A stretch of DNA of 64,000 nucleotides, taken from Coffea arabica (lineage: Eukaryota > Streptophyta > Magnoliopsida > Gentianales > Rubiaceae). Positions 1 to 12,257 of this stretch are shown one piece after another; position 1 is the first letter of the stretch, and every line of letters starts with the position of its first letter. The stretch is taken from the NCBI RefSeq assembly GCF_036785885.1, contig NC_092316.1:17167001-17231000 (forward strand), in the 5' to 3' direction. A program made the position numbers and the translations under genes. The notes below the pieces were generated by a model. The model did not search any database. It was not told the DNA's origin and worked only from the letters and a program-made list of their open reading frames with translations.

Positions 1-1
1 T

Positions 2-760
2 GCATCGGTTCTGGTAAAGCCCACCGCCTTCAATAAGACCGAGATGGATGCAGACATCAACCATTCCCTTGCGGGTGATGCATTCGATCTAATTGCTCGT
101 GCAAAAACCGCCATTGAGCTTTCCTGCCCGGGCGTTGTCTCCTGCTCTGATATTCTAGCTGTAGCCACTCGTGATCTTGTTTCAATCACCGGTGGACCTT
201 TCTATAACGTCCCTTTGGGACGATTAGACGGCCTTGTCTCTCAGGCCTCACAGGTTGATGGAAACTTAGCCAGGTCAAACGCGTCTGCGGACACAATGAT
301 CAATATTTTTGCAGCCAAGAATTTCACCATTCCTGAAATGGTTGCACTAATTGGTGGTGGCCATACAATAGGATTTGCTCATTGTTCTGAATTCGCAGAC
401 AGGATTTTCGGTCCCAAGGTTGATCCCAGTATAAACCCTAAGTTAGTCGAAGGGTTGAAGAAGACTTGCGCAAATTACACGACCAATGAAGGATTATCAG
501 CCTTCTTGGATGTGATGAGTCCCGGTGTATTCGACAATAGACTTTTCAAGAATTTGCAGAATGGATTGGGAATTCTAGCATCTGATCAAGTTCTGTTCTC
601 AGACCCCAGAACTAGGCCTCTTGTGGATAAGTATGCACAGGACAGCCAAGCATTTTTCGATGATTTTGCCAGGGCAATGGAAAAGGTTAGCATTTATGGA
701 GTCAAAACTGGCAAGGAAGGAGAGGTGAGGAAAAGATGCGACGTATTAAACTCAGCTTAA
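2..760 (+). CDS. Class III (secretory) plant peroxidase, C-terminal part, 5' end outside the window
   Basis: Haem peroxidase that oxidises phenolic substrates with H2O2, normally in the cell wall or vacuole. The frame is open from base 2, where it reads ASVLV, the end of the family's GCDASVL motif; the upstream exon(s) with the signal peptide and the distal Arg and His are missing. Visible landmarks are the SCPGVVSCSDIL segment, the substrate-access region around GGPFYNVPLGRLDG, and the proximal haem ligand His (codon 362-364) in GGGHTIGFAHC. Paired family cysteines follow at KKTCANY and KRCDVLNSA. The frame ends at TAA 758-760 with a short hydrophilic tail. The wording is closest to the Arabidopsis peroxidase 31/41/65 type, from memory of that subgroup. 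No break is visible. The ATG at 44 is internal, not the start. Confidence 0.93.
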   Translation, partial: ASVLVKPTAFNKTEMDADINHSLAGDAFDLIARAKTAIELSCPGVVSCSDILAVATRDLVSITGGPFYNVPLGRLDGLVSQASQVDGNLARSNASADTMINIFAAKNFTIPEMVALIGGGHTIGFAHCSEFADRIFGPKVDPSINPKLVEGLKKTCANYTTNEGLSAFLDVMSPGVFDNRLFKNLQNGLGILASDQVLFSDPRTRPLVDKYAQDSQAFFDDFARAMEKVSIYGVKTGKEGEVRKRCDVLNSA

Positions 761-3055
761 GGCAAAATGGAGTACTGACGATAAATGATCATCTTCAAGT
801 TCAGGAAATTAAGAAAAATGCTGATTACTGCAGCAGCTAATTTAGTGCTAATCCAGATTTGATTGCTTTACATAGTACATCTTCTTAATTAATGGGAAGA
901 ATTAATTTGTTGGCACTGATTATGGTGATCAATGATAATTGTGCTATCAATTGTTATAGATTATATTTGACGATGTGATGCAAAAGTGAATAATATATCT
1001 GGGTAATGTTTATGATTCTAGGAAATGTTTTGTTTTTCTTTTAAATGGTGTAGGAACTAAGTTTACATGAACTGAATTTTGTAGTCTACAAGAATCAAAG
1101 ATATCTGAAAGCTTCAGATATGACCATGGATATATGCTTTTTGGTCCCTTGCATTTCTATGCAATATTTTTGTTCATGGCTGGATCCCTTTAAACCACAA
1201 TTGATGTTCTTTGATACCTAACATAATGCATGAAAGGATCTTCAAACAATCATAAACTACTTGGAACATCCTTAGCAATTTAGTTAAGTATAAATATCAG
1301 ACTTTATTATGTTGAATATAACAGTCCAAGAAAGTCTTCCGAATGATATTCTGTTTTTTAAAAGGCAACTCCAAATGATGTTCATTGCAAATGAAAATTG
1401 GTTGTTGAAAAAGGCAATTTACAAGAGAATCATATAACAAAAATAATGCGAAAGCCAAGAGCCTCTTGGGCTGTTAGTACCACCAAGACATTTAAATCTT
1501 GTTGGTGGGATAGAAGGTCAGGTATTCAACCCTTGCCTCCCACTTTGCCACTTAATTGTGACTTTCTCCAACAAGAAAATCCCATCGGCTCTCCCTCCCC
1601 TTAGACTGGACTAGAAAATAATTAATAAAAAAAGTAATGTGAAACATCAAAAGTGGCGATATGTTTTGAACTATTCCAGAAGAAATCGTAATAAATGTAC
1701 ACAATAGGCATGTTTTGCCTAGTGAGAAAGGTTTTGAACTAATTACCAAATGGACATGGTGGGCTGTAGTACTTCTAACACAGAATTTAATTAAGGAGAA
1801 TAAATGGAACAGTCTAGGTTTTACCCGTTCTGTATACTGTAGATTTTAAGGTGGAGGACCATTTGCAAACACTCATAATGTAGGTAGTTATAGATTGGAG
1901 CTATCAAAATCAGTGAATTGGATGGACTTGGATGGATCATAATTGGATAATCAGTATAATAGGATCAAATCATATATACCGTCTAGTCAATGAATTAGAA
2001 CAGGTTAGTTTTAAATGGATATAATCTTAGATGGGTGTGGATCATCTCATTATCCATTTATCATCCACTTAAAATTTTAATTTCTTTTTTTCTCTCACAT
2101 TTTGTTTAGTAAGAAAAACAATAATATTCTATTGTAATAAAAAAATTAATATAGATTAACCAAAATGGTGACCAGAGCAAGTATCAAATGATACTACTTT
2201 TACAAGAATTTAAAAATAGTTTAGGGATTACCATGAGAAGTCAATTAACACAAATTGAAGAACTTGCTATATTTGGAAAGGAGGAAGGAAGAAGGGTAAA
2301 GAAAAAAAAAAGAATGAAATATTAAAGAAAAGTAAATATGTTTTGCAAAATTTAGAATCTAGTTTGTTCTTATTACTTTCAAAGGAGAATATTTTGTAAT
2401 TTGTATACTCATGATCACCAAAAGGATTTGAACTTTCTAAGGAGAACCAGGCATTTGAAAGAGGGTGTAATTCTCACCTCAATCATCTTCCCTCCCTGTT
2501 TCTTCCTTCCCATTTTCTAATGGAAGAGAAAAACACTTAATATCAAGGATTATCGCTGATTATCACTACAACTTCAGGTTGACAAAATTAGCTGCTACTT
2601 CATTATCGTTGACATTATACTAAAATTGATTACCCAAGTTGGGGAATTCTCATGATCTATGATTGCTAAGGACATGTTTAAATTTTTAGAAGATAAATGG
2701 GATGGAAGAAATAGGCTAGGGAGGCTGGAGGGTGTGAAAATGGAACTCCCCTTATGAAACAAGATGATAAGTGCACACATGATTGCATCCCAATTTTGTT
2801 TCTCAGGGTTAAGAAGAAAGATTACACACACAAGCCTGTTATTCCAAAGAAAGACAACTTCTGGAGAAGATAAAAAAGTTCCAGGACAAATGCTATCACC
2901 TTAGGATGCTTAGCTTTGATTGTTGGCTACAATCAGGCAGCATCTTCCCCACCCCCCAAAAAAGCCCAAAAGAGAAACCTTCTCCTTTTCATGCTGCCTA
3001 GACGAAAGTAGAAATTCCCTCTAATCCTGTTCGAGTCCGCATGTTGCTATCCAGT
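761..3055. other. Peroxidase 3' flank and AT-rich intergenic DNA
   Basis: AT-rich, with several weak polyadenylation-like AATAAA variants after the peroxidase stop. I see no gene, RNA or recognisable repeat here; the short open frames have no family resemblance. Confidence 0.5.
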
Positions 3056-3717
3056 TCACAGTTGAAATTTGCAGTGTCGAGAAAGAGCTTTAGAATGTGA
3101 GAAATGGAGACCATCGAAGTTTTGATGTTGATTTAGAGAAGCAAAACTATATATCTGAGATTTACCAACAATGCAAACAGAAAGGCAGAAAGGCAGATCT
3201 CCAAGATCTCGGGGAGAATAATGGTAGATTACAGCATCGCTAGTCAGAAAAAGATAAAATTTTGGCATTAGAGCCTGCCCTTTTGGCTTGAAGCTGTATG
3301 CCTTTTTCATCAGCCTTTCCTTTCTATAAGCATTCTGGTGACCTCCAAAGGCCTGTGAGTTTGTGAACTTCTTGGAACAGAATTCACATTTGTACTTCTG
3401 AAGCTCAATGGAACACAGAGGATTTCCTGCGGCTTTAGGCAGCTCATCAGTCCTAGAATGTACAACCTTTGATGAATCAACAGATATACAACCCTTTCCT
3501 GGAAGATTTTTGTCGGCCTTCGAGACAAAACGGTGTCTGAGGAACTTACACTTTCATCTCTTTCAGATCTAGGAGCAGTGGTACTCTTCTGGCAAGAATC
3601 TATCTCAAAGCCAAAGAGTTTCAATCTTTTATTATCAACAGGAGTATCACAAGAGAAGTAATCAACACAACTCCTTGCGGGTGAAAGGAGGAAAGAGATT
3701 GCACTGTTTTGGCCCAT
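3056..3717 (-). pseudogene. C2H2 zinc-finger gene (ZFP5/6/8-GIS type), frameshifted and missing one zinc ligand
   Basis: Plant single-finger C2H2 proteins of this group are nuclear transcription factors acting in trichome and root-hair programmes. Read leftwards from ATG 3717, the first frame gives the family's N-terminal signature (DNKRLKLFGFEI, then a Ser-rich DESVSSSDTV). After about base 3527 the homology moves to another frame, which carries the finger KYKCEFCSKKF and QAFGGHQNAYRKER and runs to the stop at 3056. The break sits on a run of four A (plus strand, 3527-3530) that would need one more base. Independently, the second zinc-binding His of the finger (expected QALGGHQNAH) is Tyr (codon 3328-3326), and QALGGH is QAFGGH. 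Members of this group are usually intronless. The two defects together favour a pseudogene, but the frameshift alone could be a sequencing error. Confidence 0.75.
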
Positions 3718-4921
3718 ATTCTTGATTCTTGCCTGATATGAAAACCTTCAGGTATCTCGACATTGACTTGACTCGTGCATATATACATAAACCTACTAAG
3801 GAGTTAAAACTACAGAGTAAAAGAAAGAAGGTTCCAAATGCAGACAACTACAACTGGTGCTTTACAGGATTAAGACTTGACCACTTTTAGAATAAATATT
3901 CATCAAACTGTCCTCGTCCATCCTAAATCAGGAAATGGAGTGCTACTTTAATAGTCAATATAACTTTCAAGTCGCAATTCAACAATCAAACAGCATATAT
4001 ACCATCATCCCGAACAAAAGTTAAAATCACATGAGATCCATCGGCACAACAATGCTGCTATCTTTCAAATAACTCCTACCATATCAAATTGTCAATAGAG
4101 ATAATATTCGAATCTCAATAACACAGTGATTTTCCTCCCCAAAGAATAACCGAAAAAAAAAGTAGAGAATTGACAAAAAGATATTACTGTTCTCCACAAT
4201 AGGTGGTCTTACTCAACTTAATAGGAAACTGTTTCGTGATAAAAAGAACCACTAATTTCTGAGTTGCATGCCAGAAATAACAGAATTTCTAGTGTGGACG
4301 ATGATGAAAGCAGATCTAGCAACTTAGTGTCTCAAAGCTATGGCCATATCTATTTGACGAATGAAACACTATTTTCTACAGCCAACTATCTGATTTTCAG
4401 TTAAACTAAGTTAGTGCTTGTATACTAGAAATTTATAATGGCCAGCAAGACAAATTTGTTTCCATCTGCGCAAGTGGCTCATTGTACCATGTACCTTAAG
4501 CTTTATGACAAGTCAGAGCACAATGGAATGTGTTGTAGTGGAGTGACACTCCCTGCAACTCCCACTTCAATTAAATCCCTGCTTTCAGTCTTCCAATTAA
4601 AGGATTTTTATCAAGTCATTACAAGAAGGCATCAGATAGCTAAGGCAATGAACTTCTTGTCTCTGTTTTGCTGATAATGAAGATCAAACAAGCATGAAGG
4701 CTAAATGCATAAGGCTGTAATGTAGATATGGCTCCAACTTGTGTCATGTATCAAGAAATGGTCCATGACAAGCAGCTAAACAGAATCCCATTCTCATCAA
4801 ATAGAGCTCTTTCCTGATCAATTGAAAGAAAGGAACAGCCATGTGGATGTGCTTAATTACAAAGATGAAGAATGAGAATGATGTCTAGACATATCTTAAC
4901 ACTATTCTGTTTCAGAGTGTT
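3718..4921. other. Intergenic between zinc-finger pseudogene and DNA glycosylase gene
   Basis: The right part must hold the 3' UTR of the glycosylase gene transcribed leftwards. No gene, RNA or repeat recognised. Confidence 0.45.
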
Positions 4922-7900
4922 TTAGGTAAGCAATGGGCAGGATTCATCTTTAGATTCCTTTTTCAGCCTGTAATCTCCTTTTCTAGAGCATTGTCGACAG
5001 ACCTTACCATGAGTAAACAAGAGACAGTTTAAGTCAAATTTTAGGTTGTTTGGGATACGGCAATTTAGATGAAGATATGCCCTTTTTACGTCTGCCAACA
5101 CAGGTAACCATCCAATGCTCTTTGCAATCTGGAATACCTAAAAAAGTGCTTGACATGTTAAATTTGCAATGATTAGGAAAAAGATTTAGGAAAGTGCAAT
5201 ACTCACATGAGTGTCCACAGGGAAATCGTTTTGCTGAAGATGAAACATCAAGACACATGCCACCTGTTATCCACATAAGATCATTAAATCCACCGACAAA
5301 CAGCAACCTCCGTGATTTTATTTTCAACAGTTTGTATTAGGAACTATAAAGAATGTAGACATTCTTTCAAACTACCATGATCCATATTTTGTACACATTC
5401 CAGTTCTATGGGCCTTATTAGTGGATGCACTATATACGAACTGAACTTCACAAGCATATCTTTATTCAAATTCATCGGCTCTAAAAAGAAGACTAAACAA
5501 TTGCCGAGAAGCATCAACCAAAAGCATTAGTATATGCCTTTTTCTTGCGTATATGGCTCATATTAGCAATCAAAGTATATACCTTTTAACTATCGACTTG
5601 ATGCATATCATGCAAAAGAAAGACAAAGGGGGACTTGTAACAGGGAAACAAAGACCGCAGAAAACCAAACTAAGGAAAACTAAATGGGTGGCAGCTCAGA
5701 AATCTAAATTGAAACAAACAAAGGAGAGGAAGAGATCAAATGACCCCAAACTGTCCGATAGGCACACCGCAAAAAGCAATACAGCCGTGATCTCCTAGGC
5801 TTGTAGGAAAGTATCATACCACCTAAAATTGGATTTAAGAAAAAGGGAGGTGGTAAGTAAAAAGAAACTTGTAAAAAAAAAAAAAGAATTCGAAATAAAA
5901 TGGTAAAAATGCATTTTTAAAATCTACTAAAGACAATCTATAACATCAAGCAACAAATCATCATTTCTCAGAATAGAAACAATGATATATCCCTGCTCCT
6001 AGAAGATCAAGCATCTATGGTTGGCAGTTGGTTGCTGTTGCAGAAACTGTCCAATGCAACAGCATTCATAATTTCTATGTCACACCATTAAACACATAAA
6101 TTTATTTATAACTGTTGAGCAAATCTATCCATATAGGACTGATATGAAAATTAATGATTCAATCTCCCTTGTTTTTATGAGAAAAGTGATTGAAGTCAAA
6201 TCTGCTTTTACCTTCTAGAATCATATTTCTTATCCTGAAAGCTAGAAATATTTACTAGATGTTTATCATACATCACTGGAACTGCACCTTGAATACTTAA
6301 CGTTTGAATAAGATCCACCTTAACCTGTCCATTCTTCTGGCTTTCTCAAAGACCATCAATCGAAAGAAGAAAGAAACCCCTATTAGAAGTCTCCAATCCT
6401 AAATTCTTGATATCCACCTAAATCTGACCAGCCGCTGTACATGGTAGGTTGAAGCCAATTAAACTCAATCTCGCCCATCAATCTTGATGATCCTGACTTT
6501 TGAATTGGTTGGTTTCTTTGCTTCTCATTAATTTTAATTGGGGCCAACTGAATACCAATTTGACATCAAATATATCACCCCAGTACATGTCAAATCATGA
6601 GAACCAGAAGTACATTCATTTCCATTCTACATTAAAGTCAATAGAGGTTACACCTTTAGTCAAGCTAGAATCCATTTGCACAATTCACTAAACAACAGGC
6701 ATTTTTACAGTTCCTAGCAGAAGGATTTCTTTCTATTAATAAGTTCCAATAGTCACTCTGTCTGATAGGAGCAGCATTAGGAGAAGATATTCCCAATTCA
6801 TAAGGATTGTTACCTACAGAGGTTAAGAACATTTTAACTTGTGATCCTACAGCAGAATATCTGAAAGAGTTTGATCTTTTGCTGACATAGACACGAATGT
6901 CTTTGTTTTTGACCTTTTGCTAACATAGGTAACATAGGTATGAATGTCTTTGTAGCCCAGTCTCAACAAAATAAAGATCTTCTGCTTTGCAATTTGACAA
7001 GGGCCTGCCCATGTCATCCTCTGTTTCCTAATAATATGGAAACAGCCATAAGGAGTTCATGCATACAGGGTCCATGCTACAACCAGAGGATATAAAACTC
7101 TCAAAGAATGGTAAGTCAATTAACTTTGGTAAAATGATTCAGCTGATTTTTCTCCTCAATTCTGTCAGGGAATAATCCTGTTGAGGCCACCATCACATAA
7201 ATATCATTTTGATCCATTATTTTAAGCTCAACTATCCTAGCAACAAGAACTTATTCAGATCCATTGCATGAAAAAGCATGTCATATGGTTCAGAGTCATT
7301 TAAAATAAACCAACAGTTAAGAGGCTATCAAAATATTCAGGAAAGAGTGATACATGTTGCTACCATCGCACCTTCTTCAAATTCTTTCATAAGATATAAT
7401 TATCCTGACAAACCTACTAGGTAAATAAAGCACAGAAAAATCAAAAGAATTATAAATCTTTAACTACTGCGTTACACTAGCTTTGTCTTTACAAAAAATT
7501 TTATACCAAAGACTTGCTTTTGCAACTCTATACATATTTAACCATATTGACCAAATCATTAAGACAAAGCCCAGAATATTACATCTTTTGATCATTGTGA
7601 AAGCTTCAGACACAACTTCAACTACTTGTTACTCGTTAGCAATGCTTAAAATTCTGAAGCAGCAGCCAAATCCAAGTCAGTAGAAATTGTTCTGGCTGGA
7701 TTTCTTTATTTGTCACATAAGAAGGCCCCAGAATTAACAGGTATTGGATCTTAAACCTCTGCAGGAAAAGGCGGAAAAGGAATCATTTAAATATTATGTA
7801 CATTCATCATCATAGAATCCTATCAACTGTAATAATTTTTTACTTCAGCACCTTTGGGCAATACTGTTAGTGCAGTCATCTAGTCCTTGACATATGAAAA

Positions 7901-9953
7901 GAGAATTCAACTTCTCAACTCAACTAAAGTCCATCATCATCTACAGGAAATAACAATCAGAAGAATCAAAAATAAAAGGTGGAAAGATGCATGTATTACT
8001 GTTTTGGGACCGATTCCTTTGAATTGAGAGAGCTCTGCTTTGACCTCTCCAATAGACAAGTCTCGTAGGTATTCCAAGCACAACTTTCCTCTCTTTTCGA
8101 ACAAGCAGTTCAAAATACTTTTAATACAAGAAGCCTTGGTTGGTGCCAGACCTCCGCATCTTATAGCATCCTCAATATGATTTGGCTCAGCAGCAAGAAC
8201 CTCAACCATTTAAAAAGCTAATGAGTGAAAATATTGGTTTACCATTTTTCATCCATGCAGAGTAAGCCAATACAGAGTAAGAAATTGTAAATTGAAAAAG
8301 AAATTGCCACCCAAATTGAAAGCCATGAACATGAGTCGTACTTATATGAGAAAATGAATTAAGCTCACCCAAAAATTTGATCAGTATACATGGATTCTTC
8401 GGCTAACTTCATCTTGATGCATTTTCAGAATGCTCCAATACCCAATCTAATACCCAAAGTAGGCCATTTACAGTCAATGGGAATCCACAAGATGTTGCCT
8501 AACAACATTGGGCTCCTCTAACCAATCAACATACAATCAAGCTATAAAATTAATCAAGACAACCATATGTTCTAAATTGGAAACTACGTGCTTATTATCC
8601 TAGTGCCAGCATTTTACAGAAAATGTAGCTCCAGAAACAAAAGGATCATAATTTGGAGATAAAAATTTTGCAGGAGATGTCAAGCACAATGTCTCAGGTG
8701 AAAATGACAAAAATGGATGGCAATGTTTGAAACTTTTCTACAGAAGTTTAAGAAACAACCTAATCAAAATGTAATTATTACATTCCACTTAATGCAGAAC
8801 AAGTTCAACCAAAAGAAAAAAATTTGGCTACTGATGTGCAACTTGCGATAGATCATGAAAGGATAGATCAATCCAGCCAACGTACATGAAAAAAAAAACT
8901 ACAATTAGTAGCCCACAACTAGCCCAAGCATCCATCTCTTAGCAAATTATTATGTTACTATAATCCTGCTAAATACCCCATTTGAGTTTCTGTCAGGCGA
9001 AAGTCAATGTAACTTACAGACTTTTTCACATAACATTCCATGTGAGAGTAAAACTCTCAGCAAACTTGGGTTTTTTTGAATACCAAACCAACTAGTATTA
9101 CACTTCAGTAGAGACAATCTAGTTCCAATTATCAAGATAAAACTTTGAATCACAGGGCCTAACACTCTAATTAGCACAAAAGTGGACACAACAATCATAA
9201 AACTACATTTTACAACCAAACGTCTTAGCCCAATTAGCCAATTAGCCAGGGGAGAGCATTTTAAGAACTCTTTCCACTGACAGGTGAGAAATTCAAATGC
9301 CAGTTAAATCCAGAGAGCGCGAAACTTGCATTAACTTCCAGTAATCTATATGGGATTTTACCATCTAGTTCATCTCACCAGTAGGTCACTACTATTGTTA
9401 TTGCTCAAAAAAAAAAAAAAAAAAAAAGAAAAACACTAAATCTAGCCCCCAAAAGAATTCTCAATCCAATGAACTGACAGCATCGATCCAAAACAAATAG
9501 ATAAATTAAAAGGCTTACATCTTCCCAGGTGGGAAAAGCAGACTTGAGAGAAAGAAATGCCCTTTGAGAGTTAACATCAGTAGTGTTCTGTGACAGAATA
9601 GTGCTGACTAAACCATCCAACACACTCTCTTCCCCTTCTGACTTTCCTGAAGAATCACTCTTTTCTTCAACGTGCAATTTCTCCGGTGGCTCAGGTTTCA
9701 AAGAATTCTTTTCAAAGCTTGGATTTTCTTTCTTTAGTCTTTGCTCGCGGTACTTTAGGAATTCTTTGGGAAAACCATGAAGGGCCAAGAGGGCGTCTCT
9801 TACTGCTAAGCATTCATCTGGGGTGGGCCGTGGGTGGTCTGGGTATGGTTCTGTGTTCCCTATACCTATGGTTTTCGACCTTTTCAGGGATTTGGTTATT
9901 GAAGATGATGAGGAACTATTCAGCGGTTGTTTTCTTTTGGTACCTTTCTTCAT
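4922..9953 (-). CDS. HhH-GPD DNA glycosylase/AP lyase (endonuclease III superfamily), four exons
   Basis: Base-excision repair enzyme: removes damaged bases and nicks the abasic site. Exons on the minus strand: 9953-9519, 8200-8000, 5263-5207 and 5137-4922. All introns are GT-AG and phase 0, and the exons total 909 bases, giving 302 residues plus stop. Residues 1-100 are a Lys/Ser-rich, probably nuclear-targeting region. The glycosylase fold begins near VLDGLVSTILSQNTTDVNS. The hairpin FKGIGPKT carries the expected catalytic Lys (about residue 211), and FPVDTHVFQIAK carries the catalytic Asp (about residue 229), so both AP-lyase residues are present. C-terminal cysteines (NCLLFTHGKVCRQC and later DESC) resemble an iron-sulphur site, but the spacing is not the canonical C-X6-C-X2-C-X5-C. 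Order and length match the Arabidopsis At3g47830-type protein as I remember it. The start is the first ATG before the conserved basic N-terminus. No break is seen. Confidence 0.9.
5264..7999 (-). other. Intron 2 of the DNA glycosylase gene (2.7 kb)
   Basis: Donor GTAATA at 7999 and acceptor ACAG just right of 5263. AT-rich; I see no coding homology or clear transposon inside. Short frames here (for example near 5553-5798 and 7483-7683) have no family resemblance. Confidence 0.8.
8201..9518 (-). other. Intron 1 of the DNA glycosylase gene (1.3 kb)
   Basis: Donor GTAAGC at 9518 and acceptor TTGAG at 8201. Contains a long homopolymer near 9409-9428 (A on plus). Nothing else recognised. Confidence 0.8.
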
Positions 9954-10614
9954 TTTCGTCTGCTGATTTCAGGCTCAAACCTATAACTCATTGCAGGATT
10001 GATAGAACGGGGAAAGCCAACAACTCAGCCACGAGCTTTTAACACTCTATTTATGTGTGGGTCAAAGGATTCGATTCTGATTGCATTCTAAAAATTCAGA
10101 GTTTTCGGAAAGTTTCGCCAACGAGTATATACTATATATGCATGATGCATCTGTTAGGATCGCTGTCTGGATCAATACTAATTTAGGCTTAGTTTGGGAG
10201 TTTATGAAGGGAGAGAAAAGAAAAGATAGCTTACGAAAGAAAAGAAAAGAAGGGAAAAGATGCATATTTCGTTTGGGAGTTTAACAAAAGAAAAAAAAAG
10301 AAATATCTTTCTCTTATTTGAAAGTTTGAGAGATATGAAAAAAAAGAATTTTATGAGAATACAACTTTACATATTTGCCCTTTCAATTTGTAAATCAAAG
10401 TCCAAAAATTAGCTTTCTTATTCTCATAAATAGAATATTTGGACAAGACAAATTTTTAAAACAATTGCATAAGCATTCCCACAAGGTGAATAATAAAACA
10501 AATTTCTTGCTGGACTTCGATTCTCTTGCATGTATGTAAATCGCCTCAAGTCCTTGTAGTATCTTTTAGGTATTCTTGACATATGATTTTGATATTGACC
10601 GGAAATGCTTAGTA
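9954..10614. other. Upstream flank of the DNA glycosylase gene
   Basis: Promoter side of the minus-strand glycosylase gene. AT-rich with purine-rich stretches (10200-10340). No specific promoter element can be assigned with confidence. Confidence 0.4.
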
Positions 10615-11345
10615 GGTTATCTATTTAACATAAATTAAATATTTTTAAAAAAAGAAATATCCCATAAAGTACCAATTCTTTATGGTTGTTCTCTATTACA
10701 TGAGCCAAGTACCAGGTTTTTATGGGTATTTTTTCTGAATCATTTAATTTATGTTAAATACATAAATATTTGCAAATAAAATTCAAAAGCCGTTACACAA
10801 ATATTTTTACGAAAGGAAAACTAGCATGTTTTGTATTTAATATAAATGAAGTTTTTGAAAGTAAAAAAAATTGTCCATAACATACCAGTTCTTTACGAGT
10901 TTCTTCCATTATATGAATAAAGTACTAGTTATTTATGAGCATTTTACTTTGAATAATACATAAATGTTTATAAGTGAAATTCAAAAAGTGGTACACTAAC
11001 ATTATTACGAAATGGGAACTAGTAGGTTTTGTATTTAACATAAATTAAATACGTGAAAGTAAAAAAAGAAATTACCCACTTTTTACTAGCTCTTTACGGG
11101 TTTCTTCTATTATATGAATAAAGTACTAGCTATTTATAGGCATTTTACTCTGAATCATATAATTTATGTTAAATACATAAATGTTTATAAGTAAAATTTA
11201 AAAGTGATATACTAATATTTTTAAGAAAGGAAAACTAGTAGGTTTTGTATTTAACATAAATTAAATATGTGAAAGTAAAAAAAGAAAAAAAGAAATTGCC
11301 CATAACATATCAGCTCTTTATGGGTTTCCTCTATTACACGAACAA
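10615..11345. repeat. AT-rich tandem repeat, roughly 195-218 bp units, about 3.5 copies
   Basis: The block holding AACATAAATTAAAT, then a GTAAAAAAAGAAAT stretch, then CTCTTTATGGGTTTCTTCTA, then AATTTATGTTAAATACATAA recurs with starts near 10627, 10840, 11036 and 11254. Copies are diverged by substitutions and small indels. Within each unit AACATAAATTAAAT and its reverse complement ATTTAATTTATGTT form an imperfect inverted pair. It lies 0.7-1.4 kb upstream of the glycosylase start. No coding content. Confidence 0.8.
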
Positions 11346-11930
11346 AGACTGAGCAATTTTCTAGAGACTAAGCAAAGAAAGAAAGAGAGATTGAGTTAAA
11401 GAAATACCTTTTGTTTGGTGATTTATGGGTGAAAAACGGAAGAAAGCCAAGTTTTCTCAACTTGCTGGAAGTATTGAAAATATAGGACACATGACCAAGA
11501 AAGCTTTGCGGTGCTTTTAGAAATCAATTTTAGGATATATTGGGAATAATGAATTTTTGTATCAGCTTTGAAAGGACAAACTTGTCATATTAAAAATGTC
11601 TTTTGGCACCCAACAAGTTTCCGTCCTTTTCTTTCCACTTTTGGGCAGAAAAATTTTCAACAATTGGAGGGAGACTTTTATCCGTTCATTTCACTTCTCT
11701 TCTGTCTTGTTAAAACTTCCAAATGAAAGAAATGACCGTCCTTTCTCTCTGAATACTTTCTTTTCTGTCCTTTTCTCCCTATCCAAATGAAGCCTTGGTC
11801 TCCCAGATTCCCCCAACCCTTTGGGTCATTCCCTCTCCCTAATCACCTCTTCAATTCCCTCGGGTTCCTCCTTGGCCCCTTTTGGATCATCCTCCCTTTA
11901 GTATAGTTTAGGATTAGAAGTAGAAATAGG
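11346..11930. other. Intergenic, no recognised feature
   Basis: AT-rich left part, then a C/T-rich stretch (11590-11900) that resembles UTR-like or low-complexity DNA. No gene can be supported. Confidence 0.4.
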
Positions 11931-12257
11931 AAGTCGAGGTGGCAACCGTTGTAGAACCGCTGGTCCGATTTCTTTAAAAGGTAGAATCGGAACAGCACTT
12001 ATAGACGATTTTGGGACCATCGGTTCTAATTTCAGCTGTGGCTCCAGTTCATTTCAATAATGGTTCTACTTGTTTTTAGTTATAATTAGTCACTCATTAT
12101 TACAAAATTGAACATACAACAATATAACAATGAATTTTGGATAAGAAGAAATTAAAGAACATGAATTTAAAAGAAAAATAAGATTTTTATTATATTTTTA
12201 GCTGATTGGAAAAATAAAATATTACAAATTTTATAAAAAAATACCTCATATGTATTG
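11931..12257. mobile_element. Possible left part of a hAT-like non-autonomous element
   Basis: Starts near CGAGGTGGCAACCGTTGTAGAACC and continues with repeated GGTTCTA/GAATCGG motifs typical of hAT-derived non-autonomous ends. The matching right end would be the reverse complement of 48450-48640 (CTAGGCATGGCTACAG...GAACC), on the other side of the retrotransposon stack. An 8-bp duplication is not clear: TAGGAAGT against TCAGAAGC matches at only five positions. Confidence 0.35.
12253..12257. other. Target-site duplication (TATTG) left of the Ogre element
   Basis: TATTG directly before the LTR that begins TGTCGCGCC. The same five bases occur at 32341-32345, directly after the other LTR. Confidence 0.93.

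Noticed and set aside
44..46. ATG at 44 as the peroxidase start
   Set aside because: The frame is open upstream to base 2 and reads the family's DASVL motif, so this Met is internal.
5553..5798. Lys-rich 81-residue frame in glycosylase intron 2
   Set aside because: Low complexity, no homology, lies within a well-supported intron.
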